64,000 bases of DNA from Francisella endosymbiont of Ornithodoros moubata (GCA_002095075.2 LVCE01000003.1:186001-250000); one strand, 5' to 3'. Positions 19,976 to 31,149 are shown, counted from the first letter of the stretch. The notes: generated by a model from the letters alone, not told the origin. Numbers and translations: made by a program.

Positions 19976-21853
19976 ATGATTTATGATTTCACTTATGATG
20001 TTATAGTTATTGGTGGTGGTCACGCAGGTGTTGAGGCTGCTTCAGCTTCAGCTCGTATCGGCGCGAAGACACTGCTACTAACTCACAATATTGACACTAT
20101 TGGGCAAATGTCATGTAATCCGGCTATCGGAGGCATAGGCAAAGGTCACCTAGTCAAAGAGATAGACGCTATGGGTGGTATTATGGCAAAAGCTATTGAC
20201 ATGTCTGGTATCCAATTCAGAATACTCAACTCACGTAAAGGCCCTGCTGTACGTGCTACAAGAGCACAAGCAGATAGGGTATTGTACAAAAAAGCTATAA
20301 ATTCTCTTATCAACAATCAAGAAAATCTTGATATTTTTCAAGATTCTGTTGATGATTTGGTTGTTGAAAACAATACCGTTTGTGGTACTGTTACAAAAAC
20401 AGGAATTACATTTAGGGCCAAAAAGGTAGTGCTTACTGTTGGTACATTTTTAGGTGGTAAGATACATATTGGTAAAGTCTCTAATCCTGGTGGCAGAGCA
20501 GGAGATCAACCATCAAATGCACTAGCTGCACGCCTTAGATCGTTACCATTTAGAGTGGATAGACTTAAAACTGGCACGCCGCCACGTATAGATAGACGCT
20601 CAGTAGATTTTAATGTTATGGAAGTACAGCATGGTGATAACCCTACTCCTTATTTCTCATTTTTCTCAAAAGGTAAGATAGAGCATCCTCAACAAATACC
20701 TTGTTATATCACTTACACTAATTACGAAACACACAAAATTATTACTGATAACCTTGATAAATCAGCTATGTACAGTGGCTTAATAGAAGGTATTGGTCCA
20801 CGCTATTGTCCTTCTATCGAGGACAAAATGGTTAGATTTGCTGACAAAGAAAGACATCAAATATTTGTTGAACCAGAGGGTTTAAATAGTATCGAGCTGT
20901 ATCCAAATGGTTTATCAACCAGCTTACCTTTTGAGGTTCAATGTAACTATATTCAATCAATTAAAAGTTTTGAGAAAGCTTTTATAATACGCCCAGGTTA
21001 TGCGATTGAATATGATTTCTTTGATCCAAGAGATCTAAAGCCAACATTAGAAACAAAACATATCAAAAATCTCTATTTTGCTGGACAAATTAATGGTACT
21101 ACTGGCTATGAAGAAGCCGGTGCTCAAGGTTTAGTAGCTGGTATTAATGCCGCTATTAGCTTAGATAGTGACAAATCATGGTACCCAACTCGTGCAAACA
21201 GTTATATTGGAGTGTTAATTGATGATCTGATTACTAAAGGTACAAAAGAACCATATAGAATGTTTACCTCTCGTGCAGAATATAGACTGATTCTACGTGA
21301 AGATAATGCTGATTTACGTCTTTCTGATAAAGCTTGTGAACTCGGGCTTTTAAATAAAGAAGATCAACAACACTTCATCAATAAGAAAAATGCTATTAAT
21401 GAAAATATAGCAATGATGAAAAACACTTGGATAGGTCCACAAACACAGAAAGCTCGTGATTTAGAGAAATTCTTAGATAAAAAAATGACACGTGAAAGTA
21501 CTTTATTTGACTTACTCAAAAGACCAGAAATAGATTACAGCAAATTACAACAAATATCTGAGCTAAATCTAAACTTAAAAGATGAGGCTGTAATAGAACA
21601 AATAGAAATCTCAGCAAAATACTCTGGCTACATAGAACGTCAACATAAAGATATTGCAAAATCAGCAACCCTTGAGCAAAAAGTTATCCCTACAGATTTT
21701 AATTACACTCAAGTTAAAGGGCTATCTAATGAAGTTCTACAGAAACTGACTGAACAAAAGCCTACGACATTAGGAGAGGCATCACGTATCCCAGGTATAA
21801 CTCCTGCAGCTATATCATTATTGACTATATATATGAAAAAACTGGTTTTATAA
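19976..21853 (+). CDS. mnmG: tRNA uridine-34 5-carboxymethylaminomethyl synthase MnmG (GidA)
   Basis: MnmG, with MnmE, installs the cmnm5 group at U34 of tRNAs. The protein starts [18 protein letters not shown] with the FAD loop at 13-18, then [46 protein letters not shown] and [15 protein letters not shown]. It ends with the helical MnmE-binding domain. I chose the ATG at 19976 (625 residues) over one at 19943 because the extra 11 residues are not family-like. All motifs are intact. It supplies the substrate for the MnmC-type enzyme at 5.1-6.3 kb, whose cofactor loop looks damaged. Confidence 0.96.
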   Translation: MIYDFTYDVIVIGGGHAGVEAASASARIGAKTLLLTHNIDTIGQMSCNPAIGGIGKGHLVKEIDAMGGIMAKAIDMSGIQFRILNSRKGPAVRATRAQADRVLYKKAINSLINNQENLDIFQDSVDDLVVENNTVCGTVTKTGITFRAKKVVLTVGTFLGGKIHIGKVSNPGGRAGDQPSNALAARLRSLPFRVDRLKTGTPPRIDRRSVDFNVMEVQHGDNPTPYFSFFSKGKIEHPQQIPCYITYTNYETHKIITDNLDKSAMYSGLIEGIGPRYCPSIEDKMVRFADKERHQIFVEPEGLNSIELYPNGLSTSLPFEVQCNYIQSIKSFEKAFIIRPGYAIEYDFFDPRDLKPTLETKHIKNLYFAGQINGTTGYEEAGAQGLVAGINAAISLDSDKSWYPTRANSYIGVLIDDLITKGTKEPYRMFTSRAEYRLILREDNADLRLSDKACELGLLNKEDQQHFINKKNAINENIAMMKNTWIGPQTQKARDLEKFLDKKMTRESTLFDLLKRPEIDYSKLQQISELNLNLKDEAVIEQIEISAKYSGYIERQHKDIAKSATLEQKVIPTDFNYTQVKGLSNEVLQKLTEQKPTTLGEASRIPGITPAAISLLTIYMKKLVL

Positions 21854-21866
21854 AATAGGAAAAGAT

Positions 21867-22279
21867 ATGAAAAGAGATTACTCCAAAATAATTATATTAG
21901 CATGCTTAGTTACTATGCTTTTTTCCTGTGCTACCAGACAGAAATAGTATAGATCAACAAAAAAGCATGGATTGGCAAAAATATTGATGCTTATATGCAA
22001 GAATTTAGTATGTCACAAAATGTAATCCAAGTATCTATAGACCCAAATATTGAAACATGTGTTTATATTCTCGTAAGGCTGTTAATCCAAACACTTCAGT
22101 CTATGCCGGTAACCCCTATGAATAGTCTTATAATAGCAAATAGAAGCCCACGCTTTGGCCAATTTGGTGCACTAATGTATATAATTTTGGTATCGATAGA
22201 TAAAAATACTAAGATTATTAAAAATATAACTTTCTGCAGTAATTACTGCGTAACTAAACTAAATAGGGAACCACAATGA
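21867..22279 (+). pseudogene. Small lipoprotein remnant
   Basis: An aGGAaaag ribosome-binding site precedes the ATG at 21867, which begins a lipoprotein-type leader (MKRDYSKIIILACLVTMLFS then C, a lipobox-like LFSC). The frame ends at a TAG near 21945. Later frames contain MSQNVIQVSIDPNIETCVYI, YAGNPYE and IDKNTKIIKN. The ancestral product would be a ~135-residue secreted lipoprotein, family not recognised. Its final TGA overlaps the next gene's ATG by 4 bp, so the pair was probably co-translated downstream of mnmG. Confidence 0.6.
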
Positions 22280-23556
22280 ACATCAAACAAACTTCAACAC
22301 CTCTAGTTACAGGTCTTATTTCTGCCTCAATTTGTTTTAGCTTTAGCTTCTTTACAAATGTTTTTAAATACAATGGGCTTGAATTCTTTTATGCTTACAT
22401 AGTTTTTCTTATATTGCTGTGTTATCCAATGAATATAGCTGCAATATATTTTCAAAAAGCTTTCCCTGATTTAAACTCACACAGCAAGCTAGTAAATAAA
22501 ATTACCGGAAGCTCTAAGTTTAGGCCCATCAGTGTTTTATTAACTGGTTGTATAATAATTTTAGTAGCTTTGATAATGTTTGACATGGCAACTTATGTTT
22601 TAGATTTTTTTGACAACATCTCAGCTATTGATCGCTTAAACGATGAGAGTCTCAAATTTAATAACAACCTACCTATATATGTCTCACTACTTGTAGTATT
22701 TATTGTAATCCTTTTAATGTTTATTTTAGCTAATAAAAGAAAGCTAAATTTAAATGAAACTCTAAAAACTACAGCCCATATATCTTTGTATTTAGTTACT
22801 ATTTTAATGCTAATAGTAATATATTCACCGCAAGGAATATTAGGTATTAAAGACTTTCTTTTAGACTTAAATTACCAAAAGATTAGTCAATTGCGTCAAA
22901 TGTTTGCTTTAGCACTAATATATGCAATCTTAAGTAACTTTATATCAATAGCATTCTATAAAAATATAATAAATATCGGCGATGATAATTATAGTAAGCT
23001 TAAAACTAGTGCTTTTAAGAGTATTTTTTATAATATAATTTTCTCATTTATCATTTGCGTTACTATATATGCTATTTTAGGTAATTATAGAAGCTATTTA
23101 CAATCGACCGAAGGCTTACAAATCACGACTTTTTTCAAAATCGTTAAACTCAATTCGCCGATGTATTATTTACTTCTTGAAGTAATATTTACAACTCTTA
23201 ATTTAGTTGTTTTTATTGCTGCATTAAAATATATCTTCGAAATTGGTTCTAAACTTTATACAAAGCTCCTAGTTTTACTTATACCATTTGTTATGACTAT
23301 TACATTTATAGAATCTGGTATAGCTAATATAGACTTCTCTAAAATGTTTGGACTACATTTAGTGATTATTTTTATATTTTTATTTGATGTATTGATAGTT
23401 GGTTGGATTTATGATGCTCAAAAACTTAGTTATGAAATACTCAAAAATACAAACACTCGACTTTCACCTCTGTTTAATATTATGCTGAGAATAATGATAC
23501 CTTTTATCTGCATTATTGTTACAATTGGTTATATATTCTTACCAATACCTATATAA
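22276..23556 (+). CDS. Polytopic membrane protein, possible NSS-family transporter
   Basis: The 426-residue protein is almost entirely hydrophobic, with about 11-12 predicted membrane spans and short polar loops. The first 60 residues ([18 protein letters not shown], then [20 protein letters not shown]) resemble the TM1-TM2 pattern of neurotransmitter:sodium symporters. The usual GNxWRFPY of TM1 is not conserved, so sodium coupling cannot be assumed. It overlaps the lipoprotein remnant by 4 bp. The substrate is unknown. It could also be a different LeuT-fold carrier. Confidence 0.5.
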   Translation: MNIKQTSTPLVTGLISASICFSFSFFTNVFKYNGLEFFYAYIVFLILLCYPMNIAAIYFQKAFPDLNSHSKLVNKITGSSKFRPISVLLTGCIIILVALIMFDMATYVLDFFDNISAIDRLNDESLKFNNNLPIYVSLLVVFIVILLMFILANKRKLNLNETLKTTAHISLYLVTILMLIVIYSPQGILGIKDFLLDLNYQKISQLRQMFALALIYAILSNFISIAFYKNIINIGDDNYSKLKTSAFKSIFYNIIFSFIICVTIYAILGNYRSYLQSTEGLQITTFFKIVKLNSPMYYLLLEVIFTTLNLVVFIAALKYIFEIGSKLYTKLLVLLIPFVMTITFIESGIANIDFSKMFGLHLVIIFIFLFDVLIVGWIYDAQKLSYEILKNTNTRLSPLFNIMLRIMIPFICIIVTIGYIFLPIPI

Positions 23557-23650
23557 TACGGCAATTTATCGCTGCTTTGGCATGTATGATTATCTATATT
23601 GTCAAGGTAAGTATTTTTTAGCAATATATTTAACAAGAGAAAGTTTTAAA

Positions 23651-24325
23651 ATGTTTTTTAATAAAAAAAATAACCAAGACAAGTTAAAAAAGCTTGCAGT
23701 CATTGAAGCTACTAAAAGTATTACCTCAGAAATCACACTAGGTGTAGGTACTGGAAGTACAGTAGCATTTTTAATAGAAGAGCTTGTAAACTATAGAAAT
23801 AAAATTAAAACTGTAGTATCAAGTTCAGAAGATTCTACTCGTAAACTTAAAGCACTAGGTTTTGATGTAATTGACCTTAACTACGCTGGGGAAATTGATT
23901 TATATATTGATAGTGCTGATGAGTGTAATAATCACAAAGAACTTATCAAAGGTGGTGGTGGTGCTCTAACACGTGAAAAAATTTGTGGCGCTGCAGCTAA
24001 GAAGTTTATCTGTATCATTGATGAGTCAAAAAAAGTTAATACTCTAGGTAACTTCCCTCTTCCTATAGAAGTTATACCTATGGCACGAAGCTATGTTGCG
24101 CGTCAAATAGTAAAGCTTGGTGGTCAACCAGTATATAGAGAACAAACAATCACAGATAATGGTAATGTTATCTTAGATGTTTACAATCTAAAAATTGATA
24201 ACCCTCTAAAATTAGAAACTGAACTAAATCAAATTACAGGTGTTGTAACAAATGGTATTTTTGCTCTTAAGCCAGCTGATATAGTAATTATGGCAAAGAA
24301 AAATGGTGAGATTGAAAGATTTTAA
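23651..24325 (+). CDS. rpiA: Ribose-5-phosphate isomerase A
   Basis: RpiA interconverts ribose-5-phosphate and ribulose-5-phosphate in the pentose-phosphate pathway. Starting at the ATG at 23651 ([14 protein letters not shown]) gives 224 residues, the normal size; the longer frame upstream runs back into the preceding membrane-protein gene. Conserved blocks are [10 protein letters not shown], the acidic IDSADECN, the catalytic lysine in [14 protein letters not shown], and [10 protein letters not shown]. All catalytic positions appear intact. It lies 94 bp after the NSS-like gene on the same strand. Confidence 0.95.
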   Translation: MFFNKKNNQDKLKKLAVIEATKSITSEITLGVGTGSTVAFLIEELVNYRNKIKTVVSSSEDSTRKLKALGFDVIDLNYAGEIDLYIDSADECNNHKELIKGGGGALTREKICGAAAKKFICIIDESKKVNTLGNFPLPIEVIPMARSYVARQIVKLGGQPVYREQTITDNGNVILDVYNLKIDNPLKLETELNQITGVVTNGIFALKPADIVIMAKKNGEIERF

Positions 24326-24374
24326 GTAAAATACTTACTTTCAGTAACCTATAAAACCTTATCTACTTCTTTCT

Positions 24375-24915
24375 ATTACCATACCACATCAACAATACAA
24401 TATAATAAAATTAAATCCAAAATGAAAAGCTCCAAACCTTATCCATATAGGCCAAGTTGTAGGAATAAAATAACAGAATATCACCATAACCGATGCTAAA
24501 AATAGAGTCCTACTAACAATGCTTGATGTATCATCACTATTACCTTTAACATAACTAGGCACAAATAATAAGTAAAAAATAAGCCAAGGTAAAGGCTACT
24601 AATAATGTTGTCATATTCTTGTAAAGACACTAATAACAAAAAGCTTAGCAACAACTATATCATTAAGCCCTTCATAGATATTATTCATAACTTCTTGAGA
24701 TGTTTTAGTATAATGTTTAATTTGATCAAGTTTTACAAGAATATTAGTTGCTCACTCATATTTTGATAGTTAGTTCGTTGAAGTATATGTATCATAGATA
24801 AAAAAACTGTAACTAATAAAATAACTAAACATATAAATATAACAAGTATTTTCCAAGTAAAATCAGATGCTAACTTCTCAATATAGTCAAAAAAAGGTTT
24901 TAAAATTATTTAAAG
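24375..24915 (-). pseudogene. Unrecognised membrane protein remnant
   Basis: The minus strand reads a membrane anchor (WKILVIFICLVILLVTVFLS), a helical stretch in another frame (VKLDQIKHYTKTSQEVMNNI), and then two or three membrane spans in further frames (SSIVSRTLFLASVMVIFCYF, AFHFGFNFIILYCIV). At least three frame changes and stops intervene. No start codon is convincing. The ancestral product would be ~180 residues, and the family is not recognised. It precedes rpiA convergently and fills the gap between rpiA and the TVP38-type gene. Confidence 0.4.
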
Positions 24916-24972
24916 AATTAAGATTTAACTTCAGTTATAATAATATTATATCACAATATAAAATAGCTAACT

Positions 24973-25694
24973 TTAAAAGCTAACATCATTCATTTTGTTA
25001 AGTTTTCTAAAGATTATTTTTATAAAAATAGGGACAAAAGCCATTACTCCTAAAAAAGCCAAAGCTAAGATAAACTTAGTATCAATAAAGTTTTCTTTAC
25101 TTCCTTGAATTACAGCCTCTTTAAAGTGTACTCCAAACCAGACATAAATAAATGTCACAGGTATGATACCAATTAAAGTAGTAAAAAAGAAAATACTATT
25201 TTTAACCTTTAAGATACCTGCCAATATATTTGGTACAAAAAAAGGTATTGGCAATAGCCTTGCGACAAAAAGTATAGTTATAGGGTAATTCTCTACTAAA
25301 GATTTAAATTTAGAGACAATTTTATATTTTGGATTAGTAGTAGATGTTTCACCCCAATATTTTATAAATAAAAAAGCTAGCATTGCCCCTACAGTAGCTG
25401 CAAATAGACAAACTATAAAACCCCAAGCCAATCCAAATAAAAGACCTGCTAGTATCTTCAAAAATGGTTTTATAGGCACAGAAAAAAACACTGTTAAAAT
25501 ATAAATACAAGCATAGCTAAAACAAGCTAAAATAATATCCTCATCAACATAAGCATTCGCCCTAATATACACAAGGTTAAGCTTATCTAGATCAAATATT
25601 TATAACCATTGAAGCCTAAAAACAACAAAACTCCAAAACTCAAAAAGAATATTAAAAATAGTTTTTTAATAAGTAAGGGGTTTTGATGTTTCAC
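24973..25694 (-). pseudogene. TVP38/TMEM64 (DedA-like) membrane protein, frameshifted near the N-terminus
   Basis: The open 199-codon part holds the family core: FLKILAGLLFGLAWGFIVC, ATVGAMLAFLFIKYWG and FVARLLPIPFFVPNILAGI, with several membrane helices. DedA/TVP38 proteins are implicated in lipid scrambling and membrane homeostasis. Upstream, a GTG at 25694 starts a frame with the missing first membrane helix (KKLFLIFFLSFGVLLFLG) that stops after KYLI. Adding one base near 25588 (TTGATC for TTGGATC) would give KYLDLDKLN and join the halves. A shortened protein from an internal start might still insert, but probably is not functional. Confidence 0.75.
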
Positions 25695-25733
25695 TTAGAT
25701 TTTTAAAAAAATTATTTTAGACAATACAATAAA

Positions 25734-26090
25734 TTAAGCTAAAGCAGCTTTTGCTTTTTCTACAACAGCAGTGAAAGCATCTTTGTTATATACTGCTAAT
25801 TCAGCCAATGCTTTCCTGTCCAGCTCAACACCAGCTTTGTTTAAACCATTGATTAATTGGCTATAGCTGATATTGTGTTGTCTAGCAGCAGCATTAATAC
25901 GAATGATCCATAAAGATCTAAATGTTCTTTTCTTAATTTTACGGTCTCTATAAGCGTATTGACCTGCTTTAATCACAGCTTGCTTAGCTACTCTATATAC
26001 TCTAGAACGAGCACCGTAGTAACCTTTAGCTTGATTTAAAACCTTCTTGTGACGTGCGTGTGCTATTACGCCTCTTTTTACTCTTGACAT
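25734..26090 (-). CDS. rplT: 50S ribosomal protein L20
   Basis: The 118-residue basic protein begins [18 protein letters not shown] and contains [18 protein letters not shown] and [15 protein letters not shown], all L20 hallmarks. It binds 23S rRNA early in 50S assembly and in enterobacteria represses the rpmI-rplT part of its own operon. It lies 35 bp after rpmI and is the last gene of the thrS-infC-rpmI-rplT unit. pheS/pheT, which often follow in related bacteria, are not here; a broken TVP38-type gene follows instead. Confidence 0.98.
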   Translation of the reverse strand: MSRVKRGVIAHARHKKVLNQAKGYYGARSRVYRVAKQAVIKAGQYAYRDRKIKKRTFRSLWIIRINAAARQHNISYSQLINGLNKAGVELDRKALAELAVYNKDAFTAVVEKAKAALA

Positions 26091-26125
26091 AATTTAATCT
26101 CCACTTTAAAAATTGATAAACAAAC

Positions 26126-26323
26126 CTATGCATAAGGCATTTGTTGAACTAAGCTAGCAGTATCAACTTTAGCTACTTGGTTTATACTTCTTAAATGACG
26201 CTTTCTCTTAGTTGTCATTTTAGTGTTGATATGAGCACGGTTTGCACAACGGTGTTTGAAACCACCCTTACCAGTCTTTTTAAAGCGCTTAGCAGCACCA
26301 CTTTTAGTTTTTAACTTTGGCAT
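26126..26323 (-). CDS. rpmI: 50S ribosomal protein L35
   Basis: This is a 65-residue, very basic protein ([20 protein letters not shown] ... KRKRHLRS) that matches L35 over its full length. It sits 44 bp downstream of infC and 35 bp upstream of rplT, the conserved order. The infC-rpmI gap is where the E. coli L20-binding pseudoknot forms part of a translational control element; whether an equivalent exists here was not established. Confidence 0.98.
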   Translation of the reverse strand: MPKLKTKSGAAKRFKKTGKGGFKHRCANRAHINTKMTTKRKRHLRSINQVAKVDTASLVQQMPYA

Positions 26324-26367
26324 ATTTAAATACTCCGCATTTTGTGATTAGTTGTTATATTTATTTT

Positions 26368-26889
26368 CTACTTTTTTTTTGGTCCTAAAACCATAATCAT
26401 TTGACGACCTTCCAGTTTAGGTTGGTGTTCCATCACACCATGTTCAGCAGCATCATTTGCCATACGCTGAAGCATTTCCATACCTAGCTCTTTATGTGAC
26501 ATTTCTCTACCCCTGAATCTCAATGTGACTTTTACTTTATCGCCTTTCTCAAGGAATTTTATCAGGTTGCGTAGTTTTACCTGATAATCCCCTACATCAG
26601 TCACAGGTCTAAGCTTTACTTCTTTTACCTGTGTCTGTTTTTGGTTCTTTTTAGCTTGTGCTTTTTTCTTTCCTTGTTCAAATAAGTACTTACCATAGTC
26701 CATCAAACGACAAACAGGTGGATTAGCATTTGCTACCATTTCAACCAAATCAACACCAGCCTCTTCAGCCAATGCTAAAGCCTCATTGATAGATACAACA
26801 CCTATTTGTTTACCATCAACACCCACTAGACGCACCTCTTTTGCTTTAATTTGCTCATTTATAGGTATTTTTTTATCAGTTTTAATAAT
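26368..26889 (-). CDS. infC: Translation initiation factor IF-3, ATT start
   Basis: IF-3 discriminates start codons and splits 70S ribosomes. The open frame has an internal GTG, but family homology begins earlier ([20 protein letters not shown]), so the true start is the ATT at 26887-26889 behind a strong GGAGGG. This gives 173 residues. An AUU initiator is the known device by which IF-3 limits its own synthesis in E. coli, because IF-3 rejects such codons. Domain blocks [18 protein letters not shown] and [13 protein letters not shown] are intact. It starts 21 bp after thrS. Confidence 0.96.
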   Translation of the reverse strand: MIKTDKKIPINEQIKAKEVRLVGVDGKQIGVVSINEALALAEEAGVDLVEMVANANPPVCRLMDYGKYLFEQGKKKAQAKKNQKQTQVKEVKLRPVTDVGDYQVKLRNLIKFLEKGDKVKVTLRFRGREMSHKELGMEMLQRMANDAAEHGVMEHQPKLEGRQMIMVLGPKKK

Positions 26890-26903
26890 CTTTTCCCTCC
26901 GCA
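26887..26903 (-). promoter_or_regulatory. infC ribosome-binding site with ATT start codon
   Basis: The minus strand reads GCGGAGGGAAAAGATT: a strong GGAGG six to seven bases from an ATT that begins the family-conserved IF-3 sequence. No ATG or GTG occurs in frame at a homologous position. Strong Shine-Dalgarno plus AUU is the classical autoregulated infC initiation site. Confidence 0.85.
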
Positions 26904-26910
26904 GAAATTA

Positions 26911-28815
26911 TTATTCTTTAGCTTGTATTTGCTTATCTAAAAAAGCACAAAAATCACCTATAGACATCCGTCCTAGACCTTCACCATTATGCTTTCTTAT
27001 TGTGATAATCTTTTGATCTTGCTCATTTTTACCAAGAATAACAAAGTACGGCACACGCAAAAGAGTATGCTCACGTATTTTAAACCCAATTTTCTCATTT
27101 CTCAAGTCTAATTTAGTGCGAACACTACTTTTTTCAAGTGTTGTAAATACTTCTTGGCAATAGTCATCTTGGTTATTACTGATTCCCATCACAGCTACTT
27201 GCACCGGTGCTAGCCACAATGGTAAATTTCCAGCATAGTGCTCAATAAGCATACCGATAAATCTCTCCAAAGAACCAACAATTGCTCTGTGCAACATAAC
27301 TGGTACCTGTTTCTCACCATTTTTATCGATATATATAGCACCTAGTCTTTGTGGCATTGAGAAATCTAGCTGTATAGTACCACACTGCCAGCTTCTTCCA
27401 ATTGCATCTTTGAGATGGAACTCAATCTTAGGACCATAAAACGCACCCTCACCTGGAAGTAGTTCATAGCTAACATTATTTGTATCAAGAGCATTTTTGA
27501 GCATCTGTTCAGATTTATTCCAAGTTTCATCATCTCCTATCCTGTTTTCAGGTCTAAGAGCAATCTTGACAACAAAATCATTAAAACCAAAATCTTTGTA
27601 TACTTCAAAACACTGCTGTACCATCAAAATAACTTCTTCTTCAACTTGCCCCAGTGTACAGAAAATATGCCCATCATCTTGAGTAAAACTTCTCACTCTT
27701 AGTAGCCCATGCAACGATCCAGATGGTTCATTTCTATGTACTATACCGAACTCAGTCATTCTTATAGGTAGATCTCTATAGCTATGCAGCTTTGTGTTAT
27801 AGACCTGTACACAAGTAGGACAGTTCATCGGTCTAATAGCAAAATCTCTATTCTCAGATTTTGCTGCAAACATATTCTCAGCATACTTAGATGCGTGACC
27901 AGACTTTTGCCATAAGCGAAAATCTGCAATAAGTGGGGTTCTAATCTCACTACAACCATATTTATTATTAGAAGCACGCATATAGTCTTCTACTTGGCGC
28001 CAGATCCTTACGCCATTATCATGCCAAAATGCTATACCTGGTGAGTCTTCTTGGAAATGAAATAAATCGAGAACTTTACCAATTTTTCTATGATCGCGTT
28101 TTTCAGCCTCTTCGAGTATATTTAAATATTGCTCCAAGTCTTCTTTAGTTGCCCAGCATGTACCATAGATTCTAGTCAGCATCTCATTATCAGAGTTGCC
28201 TCGCCAGTAAGCACCTGCCAACTTTGTTAGCTTGAATGCTTTTAGTACTGAAGTATTTGGAATATGAGGACCTCTACACAAGTCACTAAAATCACCTTGT
28301 GTATATATTTTTACTTGCTCATCAGCGATACTATCAATGATTTCGACCTTATAGTTCTCACCTTGAGCTTTAAAAAATGCAATTGCTTCAGTTTTAGGAA
28401 CTACTCTATAACTAACTGGCATAGACTTCTTTGCTAGTTCTTTCATTTTCTTTTCGATAACCAGCAATTCTGCTTCACCTATCGGCTCTTTGAAAGAAAA
28501 ATCGTAATAAAAGCCATTATCAACTACTGGACCTATTGTTACTTCAGTACTTGGATATAATTTTTTGACAGCATGAGCTAAGAGATGGGCACAAGAATGT
28601 CTTAGAGTTTCAAGACCTTCTGGATCTTTTACTGTTATCAATCTTAATTCACAATCATTATTAATCTTATCTTTTGCATCTTTGAGCTGATTATCAATAT
28701 ATGCAACTATTATAGTTTTAGCTAAGCTTGGAGATATTGATTTAGCAACATCTAAAGAATTAACACTCTTTTCAAACTCTCTTATCGAACCATCAGGAAA
28801 TCTAATATTTATCAT
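26911..28815 (-). CDS. thrS: Threonyl-tRNA synthetase
   Basis: The 634-residue class II synthetase has the N-terminal TGS domain (INIRFPDGSIREFEK), the zinc-coordinated editing domain with HSCAHLLAHAVKKLYP, and a catalytic core with RPMNCPTCVQVY and FRNEPSGSLHGLLRVRSFTQ-type sequence. The C-terminal anticodon-binding domain contains PVQVAVMGI. All motifs and the length are normal. It heads the thrS-infC-rpmI-rplT operon. The upstream 440 bp is a candidate for the operon's promoter and leader. Confidence 0.97.
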   Translation of the reverse strand: MINIRFPDGSIREFEKSVNSLDVAKSISPSLAKTIIVAYIDNQLKDAKDKINNDCELRLITVKDPEGLETLRHSCAHLLAHAVKKLYPSTEVTIGPVVDNGFYYDFSFKEPIGEAELLVIEKKMKELAKKSMPVSYRVVPKTEAIAFFKAQGENYKVEIIDSIADEQVKIYTQGDFSDLCRGPHIPNTSVLKAFKLTKLAGAYWRGNSDNEMLTRIYGTCWATKEDLEQYLNILEEAEKRDHRKIGKVLDLFHFQEDSPGIAFWHDNGVRIWRQVEDYMRASNNKYGCSEIRTPLIADFRLWQKSGHASKYAENMFAAKSENRDFAIRPMNCPTCVQVYNTKLHSYRDLPIRMTEFGIVHRNEPSGSLHGLLRVRSFTQDDGHIFCTLGQVEEEVILMVQQCFEVYKDFGFNDFVVKIALRPENRIGDDETWNKSEQMLKNALDTNNVSYELLPGEGAFYGPKIEFHLKDAIGRSWQCGTIQLDFSMPQRLGAIYIDKNGEKQVPVMLHRAIVGSLERFIGMLIEHYAGNLPLWLAPVQVAVMGISNNQDDYCQEVFTTLEKSSVRTKLDLRNEKIGFKIREHTLLRVPYFVILGKNEQDQKIITIRKHNGEGLGRMSIGDFCAFLDKQIQAKE

Positions 28816-29256
28816 TTATAGTATACTTAATTTTTATATTTGTTAATGAAATCCACATATAGCATATATTATATTGTATGGCTATAATTATGTAAATTAT
28901 TTATAAAAAATGTTGAAATATTTACAAGCAAATGAATCTGTGATCAACTTTATATAAAGATCTTATATAAGTTATCAAAAGTAATAAGAAATAATTATAT
29001 AAGATATGAAAAATTATCAAAATGTCAATATATTTCCCTCAAAAATAATAATATTAATTAAATATTAATCATATGTTTATTATTCTGCTAAAAATCATGT
29101 ACTTAGCTTAAAAACAACCTTTCAACAACTATTTTAGATATAAAGCAAAGCTATTTTTACCATTTTGGATTCTTAAATAGAATTGGTATGATTAAATCTA
29201 CAGATAGTTTATTTACTAGCTGTGTTTTTTAAACAATATAGATAAGGAATCTTATC
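28816..29256. other. AT-rich divergent intergenic region between thrS and the LPMO remnant
   Basis: No gene is visible in these 441 bp. The region must hold the thrS promoter on the minus strand and the former promoter of the LPMO gene on the plus strand. Three copies of the self-complementary octamer TTATATAA lie at 28950, 28963 and 28995. The first two are separated by 5 bp and together form a palindrome around AGATC. In DNA this AT-rich the repeats may be chance. Confidence 0.5.
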
Positions 29257-31036
29257 ATGAAACTAAATAAAATTACATTACTAACTGGCTTAGCATTTAT
29301 TAATTAGTTCAGAAGCATATTCGTATGGCTATGCCGAAAACCCTGCTTCTCGTGTATTACTATGTAAAGAAGGTAAAAATAAAAATTGTGGTTCAAGAGC
29401 TCAATATGAGCCTCAATCAATAGAGCAAGCCGGTGAGCTATTTAATTTAGGTGTTTTAGATAATAATATCGGAAGCGCAGATGTAGCTGGTTTTGGCCTT
29501 TGATGAGCAAAAACAAAGCCGTTGAGCAAAAACTGTTGTTCAACCTGGACAACATTTAAAGATTAAATGGCAATTTATAGCCAATCATAAACTAAGCATT
29601 TTAAATTCTATATAACTAAGTCTAACTGGGACTCTGATAAACTACTAAATCAAGATATCTTTGGAGAAAAACCTCTAAATTGTTATGATCCTCAGCCAAC
29701 TTGGGTAGCACCTAACCAACCACCTAAAGATGGTCTGACATTTACATGTACAATACCAAATAGGTTAGGTTATCAAATCATTATGGCTGAATGGGATGTT
29801 GATGACACCAGGATGAGTTTCTATCTTACTAGACTTAGATTTTACAACTAGCAAGCCAGCTTTGACTATAATTCTACCTGATGGTTCTAGCAGTAATAAT
29901 AATGGTTCACAACCGTCTGGAACACCAACATACGATCCTACTAAATCATATCCAACACCAGAAACTGAAATAATCTTTGAAGGCAAAGTTTATCAAAACA
30001 AATGGTATGTAAACCCAGGTCAACAGTTGAGTGTTGAACAATAGGGATCTTAGTCATTTATAAGAGATCACCAACAGCAAAATAATCCTTCTGATAAATT
30101 CCCTCTTGAAGCAACAAAATTCACGATAAATTTACTAAAAAAATTAAAGAAGGTGATAAGATCACACTACAAGTATTCAAAGATGGCACTATTACAGATT
30201 ACCCATTACTTACAGTTCCTAAAGCAATCAGTACAAATGATTTGTTCTTAGAACTTACTGAAAAAATTAATAAAATTAGGATCGAGTATCTTAGTAACCA
30301 GATTATTGCTGGTGTTAAAGATAGTAATAATACAAATCCCTAATAGCAATGCTATATATATCTATCAAACAGTAGATAAACCATATGATGAGATTAGCTT
30401 TTACTATCATTAGGCTAGCCAAAACCTAAAAAATGATCTTCATTTTATGGATTTCAAAGATCAGTACAATATTAGTTCGAATGAAAAGCTTTATATAAAC
30501 GCAAAAATAATGTCTCATAGCTCTACAACTGCTAATGTAACAGTAGTTTTGTAAAATCAAAATGGTAATCAAGTTTATAGAAAAGCAGATATTGAGATTT
30601 CACCTATGGATACTTATGGTCTAGCTTTAGAGATTGATAATATCAAAGCTGGAAACTATAAACTTATTAATCTCAAGTGAACTTGCTGAAGCAAAAGCTT
30701 GGCAGAAGGATATAAACATTAAAGTTGTAAGTTCAGAGATAGCTGATGATAATGATAATCCTCCACCAACAAACCAAGATGTTAATGTTAGTATTGAGTC
30801 AAATACACCTTATTATCAAGTCAACTCAAATGATTCTGTAATTACTAGAGCATGGTTAGTAGTAGTCTTGGTAATATTAACTTAGCTAATTATCAAGTAA
30901 CGATTATTCTTTGGAATAAAACTCACCAAGCTAGTGTTCTGCTTATGTAAAATGTCCACTTCCTAAAAATAACCAAATAAGTGCTACATATTTGGTTAAC
31001 GGTGATTTAAATAGTGTCACTTGCCGTATCAAATAA
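29257..31036 (+). pseudogene. Chitin-active LPMO (AA10)/GbpA-like secreted protein remnant
   Basis: An AAGGAAT site precedes the ATG at 29257 and a signal peptide (MKLNKITLLTGLAFI). The AA10 lytic polysaccharide monooxygenase domain follows (GYAENPASRVLLCKEG, GNNRGSADVAGFG-like, KIKWQFIANHK, MAEWDVDDT). A Pro/Asn/Ser linker, a CBM5/12-like piece (FEGKVYQNKWYVNPG) and GbpA-like middle domains come next. The full gene would encode ~590 residues. There are many frameshifts and stops (29305, 29500, 29845, 30045, 30340 and others). The mature N-terminus should start His-Gly; here the codon is TAT, giving Tyr-Gly, so one ligand of the copper histidine brace is lost as well. Confidence 0.8.
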
Positions 31037-31046
31037 GCACTAAAAT

Positions 31047-31081
31047 AAAAAGTATGCTGAATATAATTTCAGCATACTTTT
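31047..31081 (+). terminator. Rho-independent terminator after the LPMO remnant
   Basis: The stretch forms a long hairpin, AAAAGTATGCTGAA pairing with TTCAGCATACTTTT across a short ATATAA-type loop, about 14 perfect pairs, starting 11 bp after the stop codon at 31036. The arm ends in a short T-run. It reads as a terminator on either strand, so it may also stop transcription of the small minus-strand gene at 31150-31408. Confidence 0.8.
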
Positions 31082-31149
31082 AAATTCTATATTTTGATAT
31101 AACAATATTAAAAAGATTTGATTAATTATTTAGTCTATCAAAATCAACA

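Noticed and set aside
24326-24350. Hairpin after rpiA as a terminator
   Set aside because: AAGTA/TACTT gives only about five A/T pairs with no clear T-run; too weak to call.
29765-29986. Minus-strand frame inside the LPMO remnant
   Set aside because: The plus strand carries the readable AA10 and linker sequence; the antisense frame has no support.
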